From Odontocerum albicorne (lineage: Eukaryota > Arthropoda > Insecta > Trichoptera > Odontoceridae), in the NCBI GenBank assembly GCA_949825065.1, contig OX463849.1, forward strand, positions 33,282,043-33,346,042: DNA of 64,000 bases, written 5' to 3'. Shown here in pieces: positions 54,908-64,000 of the stretch. A model generated the notes under the pieces. It saw nothing but the letters and a program-made list of their open reading frames with translations. It was not told the origin of the DNA and searched no databases. The translations under genes were made by a program, and so were the position numbers. Each line of letters starts with the position of its first letter. Position 1 is the first letter of the stretch.

Positions 54908-56189
54908 TGAGCTGTTCCATTAGTTCGACGATGAGAAACGCCTTCTCAATTTTGTCCCTGCATTGTGCCAGCCTCGGCCCCATCTGCATGAGCAGACGAA
55001 CGATCTGGGCCAGCTCAGCCATCTCGCCGCCCATGTGGTGCGGTCCAGCGGGTTCAGGAGTCGGCAGCAGCGGTGGTCGGCGACCGTTCCTTGGATCTCT
55101 CGGGTGGGCGTAGTTTTCACGCTGCGCGTTCTGATGTTGGGTATTCGCGTGTTGCGCGGCTTCGTGAGCGTTTGCGCCAGCGATAGGCTGCGAAGCGCGG
55201 GCGTTCCGCGCGGCGGCCTGGTTAATTTGGGTGGGGAGCGTCTTCCCCGCGCCCGTCACGACGCCGCTCCATGAGCGACCCGGTGTCACACGCGGTGCCA
55301 TCCGGCGGGCGATTGATTCCGCGTACGCTTGCCTTGTCGGGCATTTCGAATAATTTGCGGGATGGTTTCCACCGCAATTTGCGCACGTGGCCGGTGTCTC
55401 CTTTGTCTTGGGACACTCGGCTGTCAGGTGGAACTCGGTGCATTTGACGCATCGGGCTCGATGGTGACAGTTCGATGAAGCGTGCCCCAGTGACTGGCAC
55501 CGGAAGCACTGCGTACCGAGACCTTTCTTGGGTCGGTATTTAACGAGGGTCACTCTGCAGTAGCAGAGGAACCTCAGAGTCACCTTGAGCTTACCCATGT
55601 CGGTAACCTTCCCAAAATGGGCAAGGTACATGGGCGCGCCTGTCTTGGTCGTCATTTTGACGACTTTTTGCGCAGGGAATCCCTGCGCGGCGAGATCGGC
55701 GGCGATCTCTTCCGTGGGAATATCTGGTAGTCCCCGGATTACTGACCTTTTGGTCTTCTCGTCCACCTTGGTGAACGTGTGGAACTCTTTTTCCTTGGTA
55801 TCGAGTCCCTTTACGAGGGCGTCGTGATCCTCGACGGAATGGACCGTGATTTTCGCGGTCCCCTTCCCGGTGTATTTCACCTCAAATTGGCCTTTCGCGT
55901 TCTCACGGATCAGGCCAATTAGATTTCCGTGGGTTAACTCGCCGAGAGTGATAACCACCGGCGGTATTTTCGATTTAGAGTATACCCTGCGCGCTACGCA
56001 GGGTGCCTCTTCCGTTACCTCCCGGAGGCACGCGTACTTGTTTGACTGGACCACGTCGTCGGGTCCGGCATCCTGCCGTCTTTTGGCAGGTGCCCGCGGA
56101 GTCTCCCATTTTTGCGCCACGGGCCCCGCGGGAGTCCGTGGCACAAGAACACCGTTTACCAAATCGCAAACGATCCCGTCTTGCATCAT
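54900..56189 (-). CDS. Jockey-clade ORF1: gag-like nucleic-acid-binding protein
   Basis: 429 codons beginning ATG ATG. It resembles the gag-like proteins of Jockey/X/Doc elements, which bind the element RNA and form the ribonucleoprotein. A basic, Pro-rich N-terminal part runs to about residue 75. A segment at about 135-215 ('FHTFTKVDEKTKRSVIRGLP', 'FLCYCRVTLVKYRP') corresponds to the PRE_C2HC region usually found before the zinc knuckles. Three knuckles follow: CX2CX4HX4C (228-241, CFRCQSLGHASSNC), CX2CX3HX4C (247-259) and CX2CX3HX6C (269-283). The C-terminal tail is rich in Ala, Gln and Asn. No frame damage. The stop overlaps the ORF2 start by 8 nt. Confidence 0.92.
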   Translation of the reverse strand: MMQDGIVCDLVNGVLVPRTPAGPVAQKWETPRAPAKRRQDAGPDDVVQSNKYACLREVTEEAPCVARRVYSKSKIPPVVITLGELTHGNLIGLIRENAKGQFEVKYTGKGTAKITVHSVEDHDALVKGLDTKEKEFHTFTKVDEKTKRSVIRGLPDIPTEEIAADLAAQGFPAQKVVKMTTKTGAPMYLAHFGKVTDMGKLKVTLRFLCYCRVTLVKYRPKKGLGTQCFRCQSLGHASSNCHHRARCVKCTEFHLTAECPKTKETPATCANCGGNHPANYSKCPTRQAYAESIARRMAPRVTPGRSWSGVVTGAGKTLPTQINQAAARNARASQPIAGANAHEAAQHANTQHQNAQRENYAHPRDPRNGRRPPLLPTPEPAGPHHMGGEMAELAQIVRLLMQMGPRLAQCRDKIEKAFLIVELMEQLNG

Positions 56190-56462
56190 AAGCGTCTTTT
56201 CGCGCCGTCCGCAGTCGAAACACCCGCACTCCCGGCACTAGCACTGATCACAATTAGCGTTCGATTCGCTCTCACTGTTAAAATTGTTTATAATCACTGA
56301 ATGATTACAAATATCGGCCCTATGAGCCCGCCTCTCGGCGCACACGGTAGCACAGTATGCCCAGCGGCACACCGCACACGTAAAGCACTGAATGGGTTTT
56401 CCCCGATCTCTATACCCGCAAGCGAGTATCGTGATATCTAAAAGATCCAATATCGCCCTATG
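56190..56462 (-). other. 5' region of the Jockey element with a Cys/His-rich open frame
   Basis: A frame open from the 5' end to a stop at 56238 reads 'QCFTCAVCRWAYCATVCAER' and 'AHRADIC', a CX2CX2CX4CX3CX5HX4C arrangement reminiscent of a zinc-binding (MYND-like) second half. It contains no ATG, so expression is doubtful. In Jockey elements this region carries the internal promoter; a promoter is not identified here. Confidence 0.45.
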
Positions 56463-56475
56463 GGAATGCGATATA
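56463..56475. repeat. 13-bp target-site duplication, right
   Basis: GGAATGCGATATA, identical to 51103-51115. Confidence 0.85.
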
Positions 56476-57080
56476 CGGGTGAGAAATGCGATATATAGGT
56501 GAGGAATGCGATATATGGGTGAGGAATGAAATATTAGAGCAAATTGAGAAATTCTGTTATTTAGGTATTATTTTCCCAGATGAGTTACGAGGGATATCAA
56601 AAGGCATATAGCGTTAGAAAACAAAGTCAAAGGGGCACTTAACACATATACTCGAACCTGACAGTATTAAAATATGCTAAGATGATAGTTCACAACAGTA
56701 TTTTTTTACCAACTATGATGTATGGATGTGAATGTGGACGTGTAGAGGACTGAAAATAGCCGACCAAATGTTAAACGCGTGCACTGAGGGGGCAATGGCA
56801 ATACATGGGGTGGCAATGTACGATAAAATACAAAATGAAGTGATCAGGGATGAATGTGATCTTTAGGATGATCTGGGCACGTGGAACGAATGAATGAAGA
56901 AAGACTGACAAAACAAATGTACAGTGCAAATGTGAATGGAAAGTATAAACCGGAAAGGACAGTGGTTGGACCAAGTGAAAGAAATGAAAAAAAAATAGAG
57001 AAATCGTAGAAGTTGTTTAATACGTGGAAGAAGTTAACTATTCTCTCTGCCTACTCCGACAATATAACGGCATGATGGTG
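56463..57080 (+). pseudogene. LINE A, 3' part of the copy split by the Jockey element
   Basis: Three VNTR units (56463-56525), then TTAGAGCAAATTGAGAAATT ('LEQIEKFCYLGIIFPDE'), 'MYGCE'-like, 'IHGVAMYDKIQNEVIRDECD', 'RMNEERLTKQMYSANVNG' and the 3' end (CTGCCTACTCCGACAATATA, CATGATGGTGTGTAT). Frameshifts and stops throughout. Confidence 0.75.
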
Positions 57081-57133
57081 TGTATAAAAAATATTTCAAT
57101 TAAATTATCACTAAAATTATAATACATAAAATA

Positions 57134-58091
57134 CTATGCGTATCCAGAAAGTAAGTGTACTGAGGCTCTCACAACCGGATGGATTTTATTTTCGACATGT
57201 TGGCTACACTTCCGTGTAGCCTGACCCTTCCCCTCTGCAACGAGACCGGTTCGAGGTCAGTACGTTGATAAGTGTCGACGCGACAACACGTTTCGTGAAA
57301 ACCGTCAATCCAATCTCCCGCCAAGTGCGAAATACGCGGCGTCATCCGTTATCTCGTTTGGAACGGAAAACCTCCGGTTGAGGTTTATAATGAGGTGAAA
57401 ACTGCATATGGTGATAAAGCTATGAATCGTACGAGTGTGTACAAGTGGTGTCGCGAGTTTAAAAACGGTCACGTCACACCTCTTCACCCTCCGCCAAAAA
57501 GTTCAAAACCACAATTTCAGCCAAAAAAATCATGGCATCCGTGTTTTGGGACTGTCAAGGCATAATTTTAATTGAATATATGCCTCAAGGGGAGACCATC
57601 AACTCTGCAAGATACTGTGAGACCCTAAAAAAGTGCGGAGGGCGATTCAGAACAAGAGGAGAGGCATGCTGACAAAGGGAGTCTGCCTGCTGCATGACAA
57701 TGCCAGACCACACACGGCCAACGCCACGAAGGAACTGCTCGCCTCGTTTAAATGGGATGTCCTGAACCATCCCGCGCATTCCCCTGACCTAGCACCTTCA
57801 GATTACTATCTCTTTACCTCCCTGAAGCTGCACATGGGTGGAAAAAGGTTTTCAACCGACGAGGAGGTAAATGAGGAGGTGGAGAAGTGGACGGAGGGGT
57901 TGGCGGGAAACTACTTCGAGGAAGGCATCAAAAAGTTGATACCCCGCTTCACCACCTGCATTGAGAGGAATGGCGACTATGTCGAAAAATAGCTTACATA
58001 TGTACTACGGTAACCACGTAATTTTTTTGTTTAAATAAAAAAAATTGTAAGCTTAAAAAATTCAGTATACTTACTTTCTGGATATGCCTCG
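57134..58091 (+). mobile_element. mariner (DD34D) copy B, differently deleted
   Basis: Ends CTATGCGTATCCAGAAAG and ...CTTTCTGGATATGCCTCG with TA on both sides (57132-57133, 58092-58093). Its first ~200 bp are almost identical to copy A (38453-39406). It keeps the DNA-binding region that copy A lost, but lacks the segment around the first catalytic Asp. 958 bp. Confidence 0.9.
57329..57992 (+). pseudogene. mariner transposase, deleted and frameshifted
   Basis: 57329-57475 encodes the N-terminal helix-turn-helix ('EIRGVIRYLVWNGKPPVEVY', 'VYKWCREFKNG'). A deletion then joins it, out of frame, to the catalytic-domain part ('KKIMASVFWDCQGIILIEYM'). A further 1-bp loss in the A-run at 57627-57632 (AAAAAAGTGCGG against AAAAAAATTGCGG in copy A) shifts the frame again. 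The last 119 codons (57633-57992) are open, with 'LLHDNARPHT' and 'SPDLAPSDYYLF'. The first catalytic Asp is deleted. Cannot encode a transposase. Confidence 0.88.
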
Positions 58092-58454
58092 TATATTACA
58101 ATTTATTTAATAAAACTTTATGAGTTCTGACTATATACACACCTGCTGTACACATATTTCGATAAAATGAGAAAATTAAGTCAAATTTATATTATACATG
58201 TAATTGCTAATTACAATCTTATTTAAATAAACCAATAATTGATCAAGTGTTTCTAATAATTTTTCCATAAATGTATATTTGTATTGGCCTTTTTGTATAG
58301 TATAAATAAAGCAACCCTTTTTACTAAGGATATCTGTTTTATGGGGTTTTAAAATACATTGAAATATTAATTTAATTTTCAGATTTTCTTTTCTTATGGT
58401 GAGTATTCAAATATTTCATTTTTGTCCATCCGCAAAGTAAGTGGCAATAATTTC
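58092..58454. other. AT-rich DNA
   Basis: No supported feature. Confidence 0.4.
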
Positions 58455-58738
58455 TTACTTCGTTCTTTAAGAAATAAATTGATAAAAGGAGACATGCGTT
58501 TTTTTAAAATTAATTGATTTAAAGGGACAAGAATTCTTTTAGAAATATATTGATAGTAAAGGATATGTGTTCTTTAAGAAATTGATTGATATAAAGGGAC
58601 ATGCGTTATTTAAGAAATAAATTGATAAGGGACATGCATTCTTTAAGAAATAAATTGATAAGGGACATGCGTTCTTTAAAAAATAAATTGATAAGGGACA
58701 TGCGTTCTTTAAGAAATAAATTGATAGAACGGACGTGC
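58455..58738. repeat. 33-bp minisatellite (about 8 units)
   Basis: Units GTTCTTTAAGAAATAAATTG plus ATAAGGGACATGC. The last four are nearly identical (32-33 bp), the first four longer and diverged (35-40 bp), so expansion is recent at the right end. Confidence 0.85.
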
Positions 58739-58804
58739 TAACTTGTTTTACGTAGAGTAAGTGTATTGCTTCTTAATAGGCCAAGTACTATAAAAACATC
58801 AAAC

Positions 58805-58930
58805 TATATTGTATACACTTTTGTTATATACGAAACAGCCTAGCGGGTTTGGTGAGTTTATTGCAAAGTGGCAATCTTTTCCAACCAACCAGAAAGATGT
58901 TTGAATAAACCAGAAGTGAAAAATTACTCA
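58805..58930 (-). mobile_element. SINE body and tail, antisense
   Basis: CAGCCTAGCGGGTTTGGTGA, GTGGCAATCTTTTCCAACCA and AGAAAGATGTTTGAATAAAC are the antisense of the common SINE's 3' half; the head is absent. Confidence 0.6.
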
Positions 58931-59204
58931 TACAATATTATTGAAAATCCCTAGTGACCTTGTATGATTTTCAGTCATCCTACGGATTAAAGACGTATGT
59001 GAGTGTATTAATTGATTTAATGCAAGCTATTGTACTTCAGTAAGCACACACTCTTGACAAATCAACCCCAAATTTTCGATCCCAAGGAAATCCAAATACC
59101 ATGACAATTGGAAGGTTAATCTGCTGCAGTCTTTTGTTAGGTAAGGTTGTTTTCATAACTCGCTTGAAAAACCGTCTAAGAGTAAAACTAGTCCGCAAGC
59201 GAAT

Positions 59205-59275
59205 CCATTTGAAATTGAACCAGCGATGCCCGCTTACTTAGTATGAATGTTAACCGTTAGACCACGGTCACAGGG
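59205..59275 (-). mobile_element. tRNA-like sequence, third type
   Basis: Antisense B box GAAATTGAACCAGCGATGCC and antisense A box CGTTAGACCACGGTCAC. Head differs from the other SINEs; no tail identified. A genuine tRNA gene is unlikely because acceptor-stem pairing is not evident. Confidence 0.4.
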
Positions 59276-59594
59276 GAAAATTATTCATAAGCAATTGGGT
59301 TCAAGATCATTACTAAACCATGTATTATGACTCATTTAAGTATCAGAAATTTATATTATAAATTATATGATGATGATGTTAGTGACTGTGAGTCACACAA
59401 AGGGTGCCGTGAGGACTTCTAGTATAAGGGATGTTTTTACTTTCCTCCCATTTATCAAAGTTGTTACTAAAATACATTATAAAGTATCATCTTAGATGAT
59501 ATTGATAGTGTTAGTTTAATTCAAGAAACCTTCACCACTTAAATAAAAAAAAAAACAAAACTGGTTATCAGTTATTCACTTATTTTTATTTACA

Positions 59595-59690
59595 CTTCCA
59601 TGGATAAGTTGGTAAGACGCTTGACTTCCACCTTCTGGGTTCGATTCCCGATAGTACCGAAAAATTATTAAAAAAATGTTCATTAAAATA
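59595..59690 (+). mobile_element. tRNA-derived SINE head
   Basis: CTTCCATGGATAAGTTGGTAAGACGC, with TTCTGGGTTCGATTCCCGAT as B box. Body lost after ~95 bp. Confidence 0.55.
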
Positions 59691-59699
59691 GTTCATCTG

Positions 59700-60149
59700 G
59701 TCAATACTTACACGCGCTAGATGTATACATGTTCTTCACACGGGGCATTATTCCAAACACGTGTGATAACAAACCGCAAGTTCCGTGCCCACTTCAAAAG
59801 TTCTAAACGCAAAAGTTCGATTAATGAGTTTGAAGAAAATATTATTGTGGCCACGATCTTTATTATCTCCGAATCACCAATAAGGATTTATGGAAATTAA
59901 ATTATTACCGTACGAATGATAAAAATCTTTAAAAAAATATTGCAAATCTTTATAGAGCTGCTATTCATATTTGGCTCTTCTTTCTGAAAAGTTTGTTTAC
60001 CCCTGGCCTACTAAATTGTAATTAGGAAAAACATATAATATATGTTTAATGAAAAGGAAGTATTTTGTCACTTAAATAACACGTAATATTCTTTTAAAAT
60101 ATATGAGTCAACTATAATAAAATTAAAATGAATCAATAATTGTTCAGGT
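59700..60149. other. region upstream of the small secreted-peptide gene
   Basis: AT-rich. TATA-like strings occur near 60098-60118 (AAATATATGAG, TATAATAAAA), but no initiator is certain, so the promoter is not assigned. Confidence 0.35.
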
Positions 60150-60279
60150 GTGTATTTACAATTTAACCTTAAGCATATTTTTTCACTGTTTTTTCCCTCT
60201 AATAAAAAGGAGAAACTCTCTTGGAAAAAAATAGTTGCATTTTACTATTTCCACGAGAGAGATCTACTAAAAAATAACA

Positions 60280-63200
60280 ATGAAATTCGTTTACGTTTTC
60301 GCGGTTTTATTATTGGCTTACGTAAGTTATATTTCATAAACATAATTAATTATTTTATTTCAATAGAAAAATTACATTGTTTTATTAAACTATAATATGT
60401 TGGTAAAGGAAGTACAACTAACAAACTTAAACTGTTTATTAACAGGTTTATATAAATATATGTGTATTAACCATCACGTTGTTTCTCTGCTAGAGTAGGT
60501 AGAGATAACACAGCTACACTCGATTCCGCATAAATATACCTTCTCATACAGTTCCTACCATTCCTCCTACTTCTTAATTTTTTTTCAAAATATCTTTCAC
60601 TTGATCCAAAAAAACTTTCTTTGCTCTTCTTCTACCACACCTACTACATACATTTACATTGTATACTTGTTTTCTTGGTATTCCTTCATTAATTCGTTCC
60701 AACATAACTAAAAAGAAAAAAAAAAAGGAAATGAAATAAAAGCTGTGTTTTTCTCCCTGGACTACTTTGAGTTTCAATGTAAAACACGAACCCAGGAATT
60801 ATTCAAAATAGTCTGCTTCATTTATTTTTTAATGTACCTACATAATTCTACTTGATTCAAGATAAACGGTCTGTATCTGCAGTCTCACTGCGTCCAATGC
60901 CTGTTCTGATACAGTGACTTACACCCTTGAAATGCACATATGAACACATATTAATAATGCAATATACTCGTATTTTATCTGCTAGTCGCTTGTGAAGTTG
61001 GACAACCCTTAGAAGAAATATTATAACTTTATTTTTTATTTGCAGGAAGCTCTTTGTGCACCTTTAGATTTTGACATTTTTGGTAACGTTGTCCGATCAG
61101 GGCTGGATTCTCCAGGTATCGGTAATGTTCCTCAACAACCATCTAGTCTACCTGAAATGCCTGCTGGACTAACACCACAAATGTTGGAAATGCTGGTAAG
61201 TCAATATAAAAAAATTACATGTTTATTAATTTCTCAACATCAGTATATAACAAAACATAGACTATTTTATATGCAGATGCAGAAATTACCCAATATAATG
61301 CCGCAGCCATCATCATCTTATCCTTACTCATAACTTACAATGACCTCCCAACCCGAGGAATGCGGGGTCGATTCCCGTCGGAATCTAGATTTTTTTAATG
61401 ATTCCAGTCTAGTTTTCACTCAACATCTCTTTAACATATTTTTTGTTTGTTGGAAGAGATTGCCACGTGGCAATAATCTAACTAGGTTTTACTGTATGCA
61501 ACGAAAGAGTAATACAATAGAACTTATTTTTTTTTAATGTTTTTAATCTGTCAAAAAAAGTGTCCTCGAATTCAGAGTTAGAGCGCCCTTGAGGGGAGTC
61601 TTCTCTCTAAATAGCGCTATTTAAATTGACATTTTATTAATATTAGATGACAACAAACAAATTCAAAATACTGTCGACCTTTTGTGTAGGTTAAATGAAT
61701 TATTATTTTTTTTAAACCAGATTTCTTTAATTTCTTATTTACTAATTCAAACATTAATTTGCTTAGTAAAAACATTTGCAATAAATGAGACAATGATAAT
61801 CTTGAAACCTCACTTCGAAAAGATGAAAACAATAATATATTTGGAAGCAAGGACTTGGAATTGTGTACAAGGTGTTTTTCTTGGCTCCTTGATAACTGGG
61901 TTTCCTTGTGATAAGAAGGCAAAGTGCAGAGTCTACATGGCTAAAGGATGAGTCACCTAGAAATGATGATAAAAAAAGCAGAGACTGAGGGTCCATTTAA
62001 TGGACTAGCCAGATGACAAAAATGTGGAGTTCTCAATTCGGAAGGCGTTACACAAGACGACCGATCGTGTATACTGGAGAAGAATGGTGACCCTCAATAT
62101 TGAGGGAATGATTTATTCTGGATAGGTCTTTGGTTGAATACTCTTTTTACTGTCTTTGCACTGTTCATTATAGGTATTTAATCAGTCTGTTCTATTTGCG
62201 GACAAATAATTGTATTATAATTTTATTATTATTTAAGCTCTGCGTCTTTCAATGCACAGTTAAAAAACAGTACACAATTAGCTATTCCTATGCACTTTCG
62301 TCAAGGTGGCGTTGGTTGAAAGTATAACTTTCGTTTAACATTTTCAGGAAGCCGCATTGACAGGGAATGGAGATGGAGAACCCAATGAGGCTGTTATAAC
62401 TATGATGGTAAATATAACTATATTATTATGAAAAAATCTCAAATTAAAATTCGGTGTGGACAAGAGCGTTATACATGTTTGACCATAGATTAAGACCCTT
62501 TTCATATAACTAAGTATATCATAGACATGACACCACAAAAACGAACTCTTTGCCTTGACACCCTATTAGATCACATATGAAATGGCAACCATTCAAAAGT
62601 TTCAAAAATGCTTCGAACATTAAAAAAATCCTTTTTCTCCAATAACTTCATGACATAGACCTACTTGCCTCAGCTACCTACGAGTATTAAAACATCCCAC
62701 GTGGAAGCTGAAATTGAATAAAGCATGGACCCTAAATAAATCATATGAACTCATTTGAGTCCCCACTGAGTGGCGGGGTTCGAATTCCTCAGAGAGTTGA
62801 GGATGAAAATTAATTGTGTACGGACAGGACATGGCAAATGTGCATATATGCTGCAGAAAAGAGGATTAAAATAGTAGCCCAACAGTTATTATCGCGATCC
62901 ACAAAATAAAGGAAAATCGAAAATTTTTGATTTTTATTTATTTATTTTATACATGACAAGAAATATACATACTATAATTTGCGAAAAAACAACATGTAAT
63001 TTAATTTCCACACAATTTTAATGGATCTGGGTTTGTTGCCTTTCATTTGTCGTGTCCCCAGTAAACAAGGTTTTTGCCTGTATCTCACTGAGGACATAAC
63101 ATATAGCATGAAAAAATAAATCGATACTTCTTTCCGATTTTGGATTATATAAAACCCAGTTGCACATTCTCATCAATCTGACAAACAGTGATACTAAATT

Positions 63201-63602
63201 ACATATGTATACATCACGCGAAATCAAACTCCTCACACTTCATCACTTCACACAGACCAAAACATTCATCCCACAATATACCGCACACAATCATAAAACA
63301 AAAAAAATTACATCAAGAGACTTATTCGCCAATTTCTCAAATATTAATGAAAAATTTAAAATATTTTTAGATGACATAATGAGACAACAAATAAATATAA
63401 ATCTAAAGAAAATTTCCGTCATGAAAAAATTATTATTTAAGAATATTTATCGATAGTTTGTTCAAAATTTGATTATTTTGCCGAAAAAAGTTCACCAAAT
63501 TAATTATATTTTTATAACGATTTAAAAAATATGAAAAATCATGCTAAGATCAAAATTTTTTTTTTTCAGAAATCTCTGGGAATTTCACGTGGTCAGAATT
63601 AA
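60280..63602 (+). CDS. small secreted peptide gene with short phase-0 exons (unidentified family)
   Basis: Predicted by splice signals and frame. Exon 1, 60280-60321: MKFVYVFAVLLLAY, donor GTAAGT. Exon 2, 61046-61195 (acceptor TATTTGCAG, donor GTAAGT), 50 codons beginning EALCAPLDFDIFG and ending AGLTPQMLEML. Exon 4, 62348-62407 (acceptor TTTTCAG, donor GTAAAT), 20 codons, EAALTGNGDGEPNEAVITMM. Exon 5, 63570-63602 (acceptor with a long T tract), KSLGISRGQN-stop. All introns fall between codons; exon lengths before the stop are 42, 150 and 60 bp. Spliced product 94 aa; exon 3 (separate entry) gives an alternative 82-aa end. The N-terminus is a signal peptide, probably cleaved after ALC (residue 18) and split by intron 1; the mature peptide is acidic, rich in Pro, Gly and Met/Leu, with no Cys pair. 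Start: the only ATG before the hydrophobic run, in context ACAATG. AATAAA at 63709-63714 could end the transcript. I do not recognise the family; small secreted proteins made from short symmetrical exons are known, for example, among insect effectors, but that link is only a suggestion. Confidence 0.7.
60455..60715 (-). pseudogene. LINE A 3' end in intron 1, antisense
   Basis: Antisense tail near 60465 (ACCATCACGTTGTTTCTCTG), GTAGGTAGAGATAACAC, antisense 'VFLDQVKDILK' and 'RINEGIPRKQVYNVN'. Truncated at a poly-A stretch near 60715. Confidence 0.65.
61277..61333 (+). CDS. alternative terminal exon (exon 3) of the secreted-peptide gene
   Basis: Acceptor TATATGCAG, then 18 codons MQKLPNIMPQPSSSYPYS and TAA at 61331-61333. 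It follows exon 2 after an 81-nt intron (61196-61276). It contains no GT, so it can only be a last exon: exons 1-2-3 would give an 82-aa, Pro/Ser-richer peptide, while exons 1-2-4-5 skip it. The intron has no in-frame stop, so retaining it also leaves an open frame (about 109 aa). A SINE begins seven bases after the stop, so the 3' UTR of this isoform would be SINE-derived. Confidence 0.55.
   Translation: MQKLPNIMPQPSSSYPYS
61340..61535 (+). mobile_element. tRNA-derived SINE immediately after exon 3
   Basis: Head lacks the A box (starts near the anticodon region, CCCAACCCGAGGAATGCGGG), B box GGGGTCGATTCCCGTCGG, body TTCCAGTCTAGTTTTCACTC, tail GTTGGAAGAGATTGCCACGT ... AATCTAACTAGGTTTTACTG ... 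GTAATACAATAG. Confidence 0.7.
61568..61632 (+). repeat. R5 short dispersed repeat, copy 3
   Basis: GGAGTCTTCTCTCTAAATAG and GCGCTATTTAAATTG, compare 25046-25110 and 41571-41635. Confidence 0.5.
63146..63456 (+). other. open frame with an upstream TATA box inside the last intron
   Basis: TATATAAAA at 63146-63154 is followed by an open frame (63160-63456, 98 codons if read from 63160; the first ATG lies at 63206). Segments such as SRDLFANFSNINEKFKIFLD look protein-like, but composition is dominated by A/T-rich codons and I recognise no family. Could be an intronic remnant or chance. Confidence 0.25.
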
Positions 63603-63708
63603 AAATGATCTGAATATAACCATTCAATTTACTTACAAACATGAGATGTCGCAGTTTAAATTTGGCTTATTTTATTTTTGATAAAAATTATATTGTGATG
63701 TCATTTAA

Positions 63709-63714
63709 AATAAA
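63709..63714 (+). terminator. candidate polyadenylation signal
   Basis: AATAAA 107 nt downstream of the exon 5 stop codon; a reasonable 3' UTR length for a small gene. In DNA this AT-rich the hexamer is also common by chance. Confidence 0.4.
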
Positions 63715-64000
63715 TTTTCCTTCTCAATATTCAGTAAAAAATATATTTTCTTAAACATTTTTTTTATTTATTTCTTCAAAAATGTCTGAGTCCAGTCAAC
63801 AGTTAATGGATACTTTTTATTATTATAGACAGACAACATTTTTTATATAGTTGTCAAATTAAATTACCATATATTCGTAAAGAAAAACAATTTAAAAAAA
63901 TCGTCCATTTCAAAAATTATCTACTCCAAAAGGACCGACCAGAACGCGGAAATATATCGCAAGTCATTATATCGTATGCACGTTTGTGAGTGCGAATGTA

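Larger units (their letters stand above)
51116..56462 (-). mobile_element. complete Jockey-clade non-LTR retrotransposon (~5.35 kb)
   Basis: 5' end at 56462, 3' end at 51116 with a TTCGTTCGTTCGT simple tail. Order on the minus strand: ~270-bp 5' UTR, ORF1 (gag-like, 429 codons), ORF2 (endonuclease plus reverse transcriptase, 929 codons), ~1-kb 3' UTR. The element is visibly richer in G+C than its flanks. Both ORFs are open and the target duplication is perfect, so it is a young and possibly competent copy. Jockey clade is inferred from the ORF1 zinc-knuckle domain, the absence of RNase H after the RT, and the RT block order. Confidence 0.9.

Overview
The window looks like euchromatic or repeat-rich DNA of an arthropod, most likely an insect. 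It is strongly AT-rich and has no prokaryotic gene organisation. It carries a Jockey-clade LINE, several mariner and mariner-related elements, hAT-like elements, tRNA-derived SINEs and one gene with GT-AG introns. I cannot name the species. Almost everything here is transposable-element DNA in various stages of decay; only one convincing host gene is visible.

Layout. 0-8 kb: RTE-like LINE remnants ('LINE A' below), an internally deleted mariner-related element (2429-3264), two hAT-like elements inserted back to back into a LINE A copy (5613-6824), and three copies of a short polyadenylated repeat (R3). 8.2-11.1 kb: a 50-bp satellite with higher-order structure. 11-20 kb: AT-rich DNA with SINE and LINE scraps and a ~290-bp imperfect palindrome (13632-13925). 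20-30 kb: a mariner-related MITE, a CR1/L2-like LINE 3' end, a split 30-bp minisatellite, an RT pseudogene with one in-frame stop (22981-24048), and a 246-bp MITE with 91-bp inverted repeats. 30-45 kb: more LINE A and SINE copies, a hAT-like element, a 20-bp VNTR, and a DD34D mariner with an open but N-terminally truncated transposase (38453-39406), inserted in a repeat whose unoccupied paralogue is at 30275-30592. A dimeric ~170-bp tandem array built from a LINE fragment lies at 43745-44610. 45-51 kb: LINE scraps in AT-rich DNA. 51.1-56.5 kb: a complete, GC-richer Jockey-clade LINE with intact ORF1 and ORF2, inserted into a 20-bp VNTR inside a LINE A copy, with a 13-bp target-site duplication. 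57.1-58.1 kb: a second deletion derivative of the same mariner family.

60.3-63.6 kb holds the one likely host gene. It is a small gene of short phase-0 exons encoding a signal peptide followed by a short Pro/Gln-rich secreted peptide, with two alternative terminal-exon arrangements. It is the best candidate for something biologically new. Its introns contain a LINE A fragment and a SINE.

No operons, CRISPR arrays, rRNA genes or intact tRNA genes were seen. All homology statements come from motif recognition by eye; no search was run. Boundaries of degenerate repeats are approximate to a few tens of bases unless a target-site duplication fixes them.
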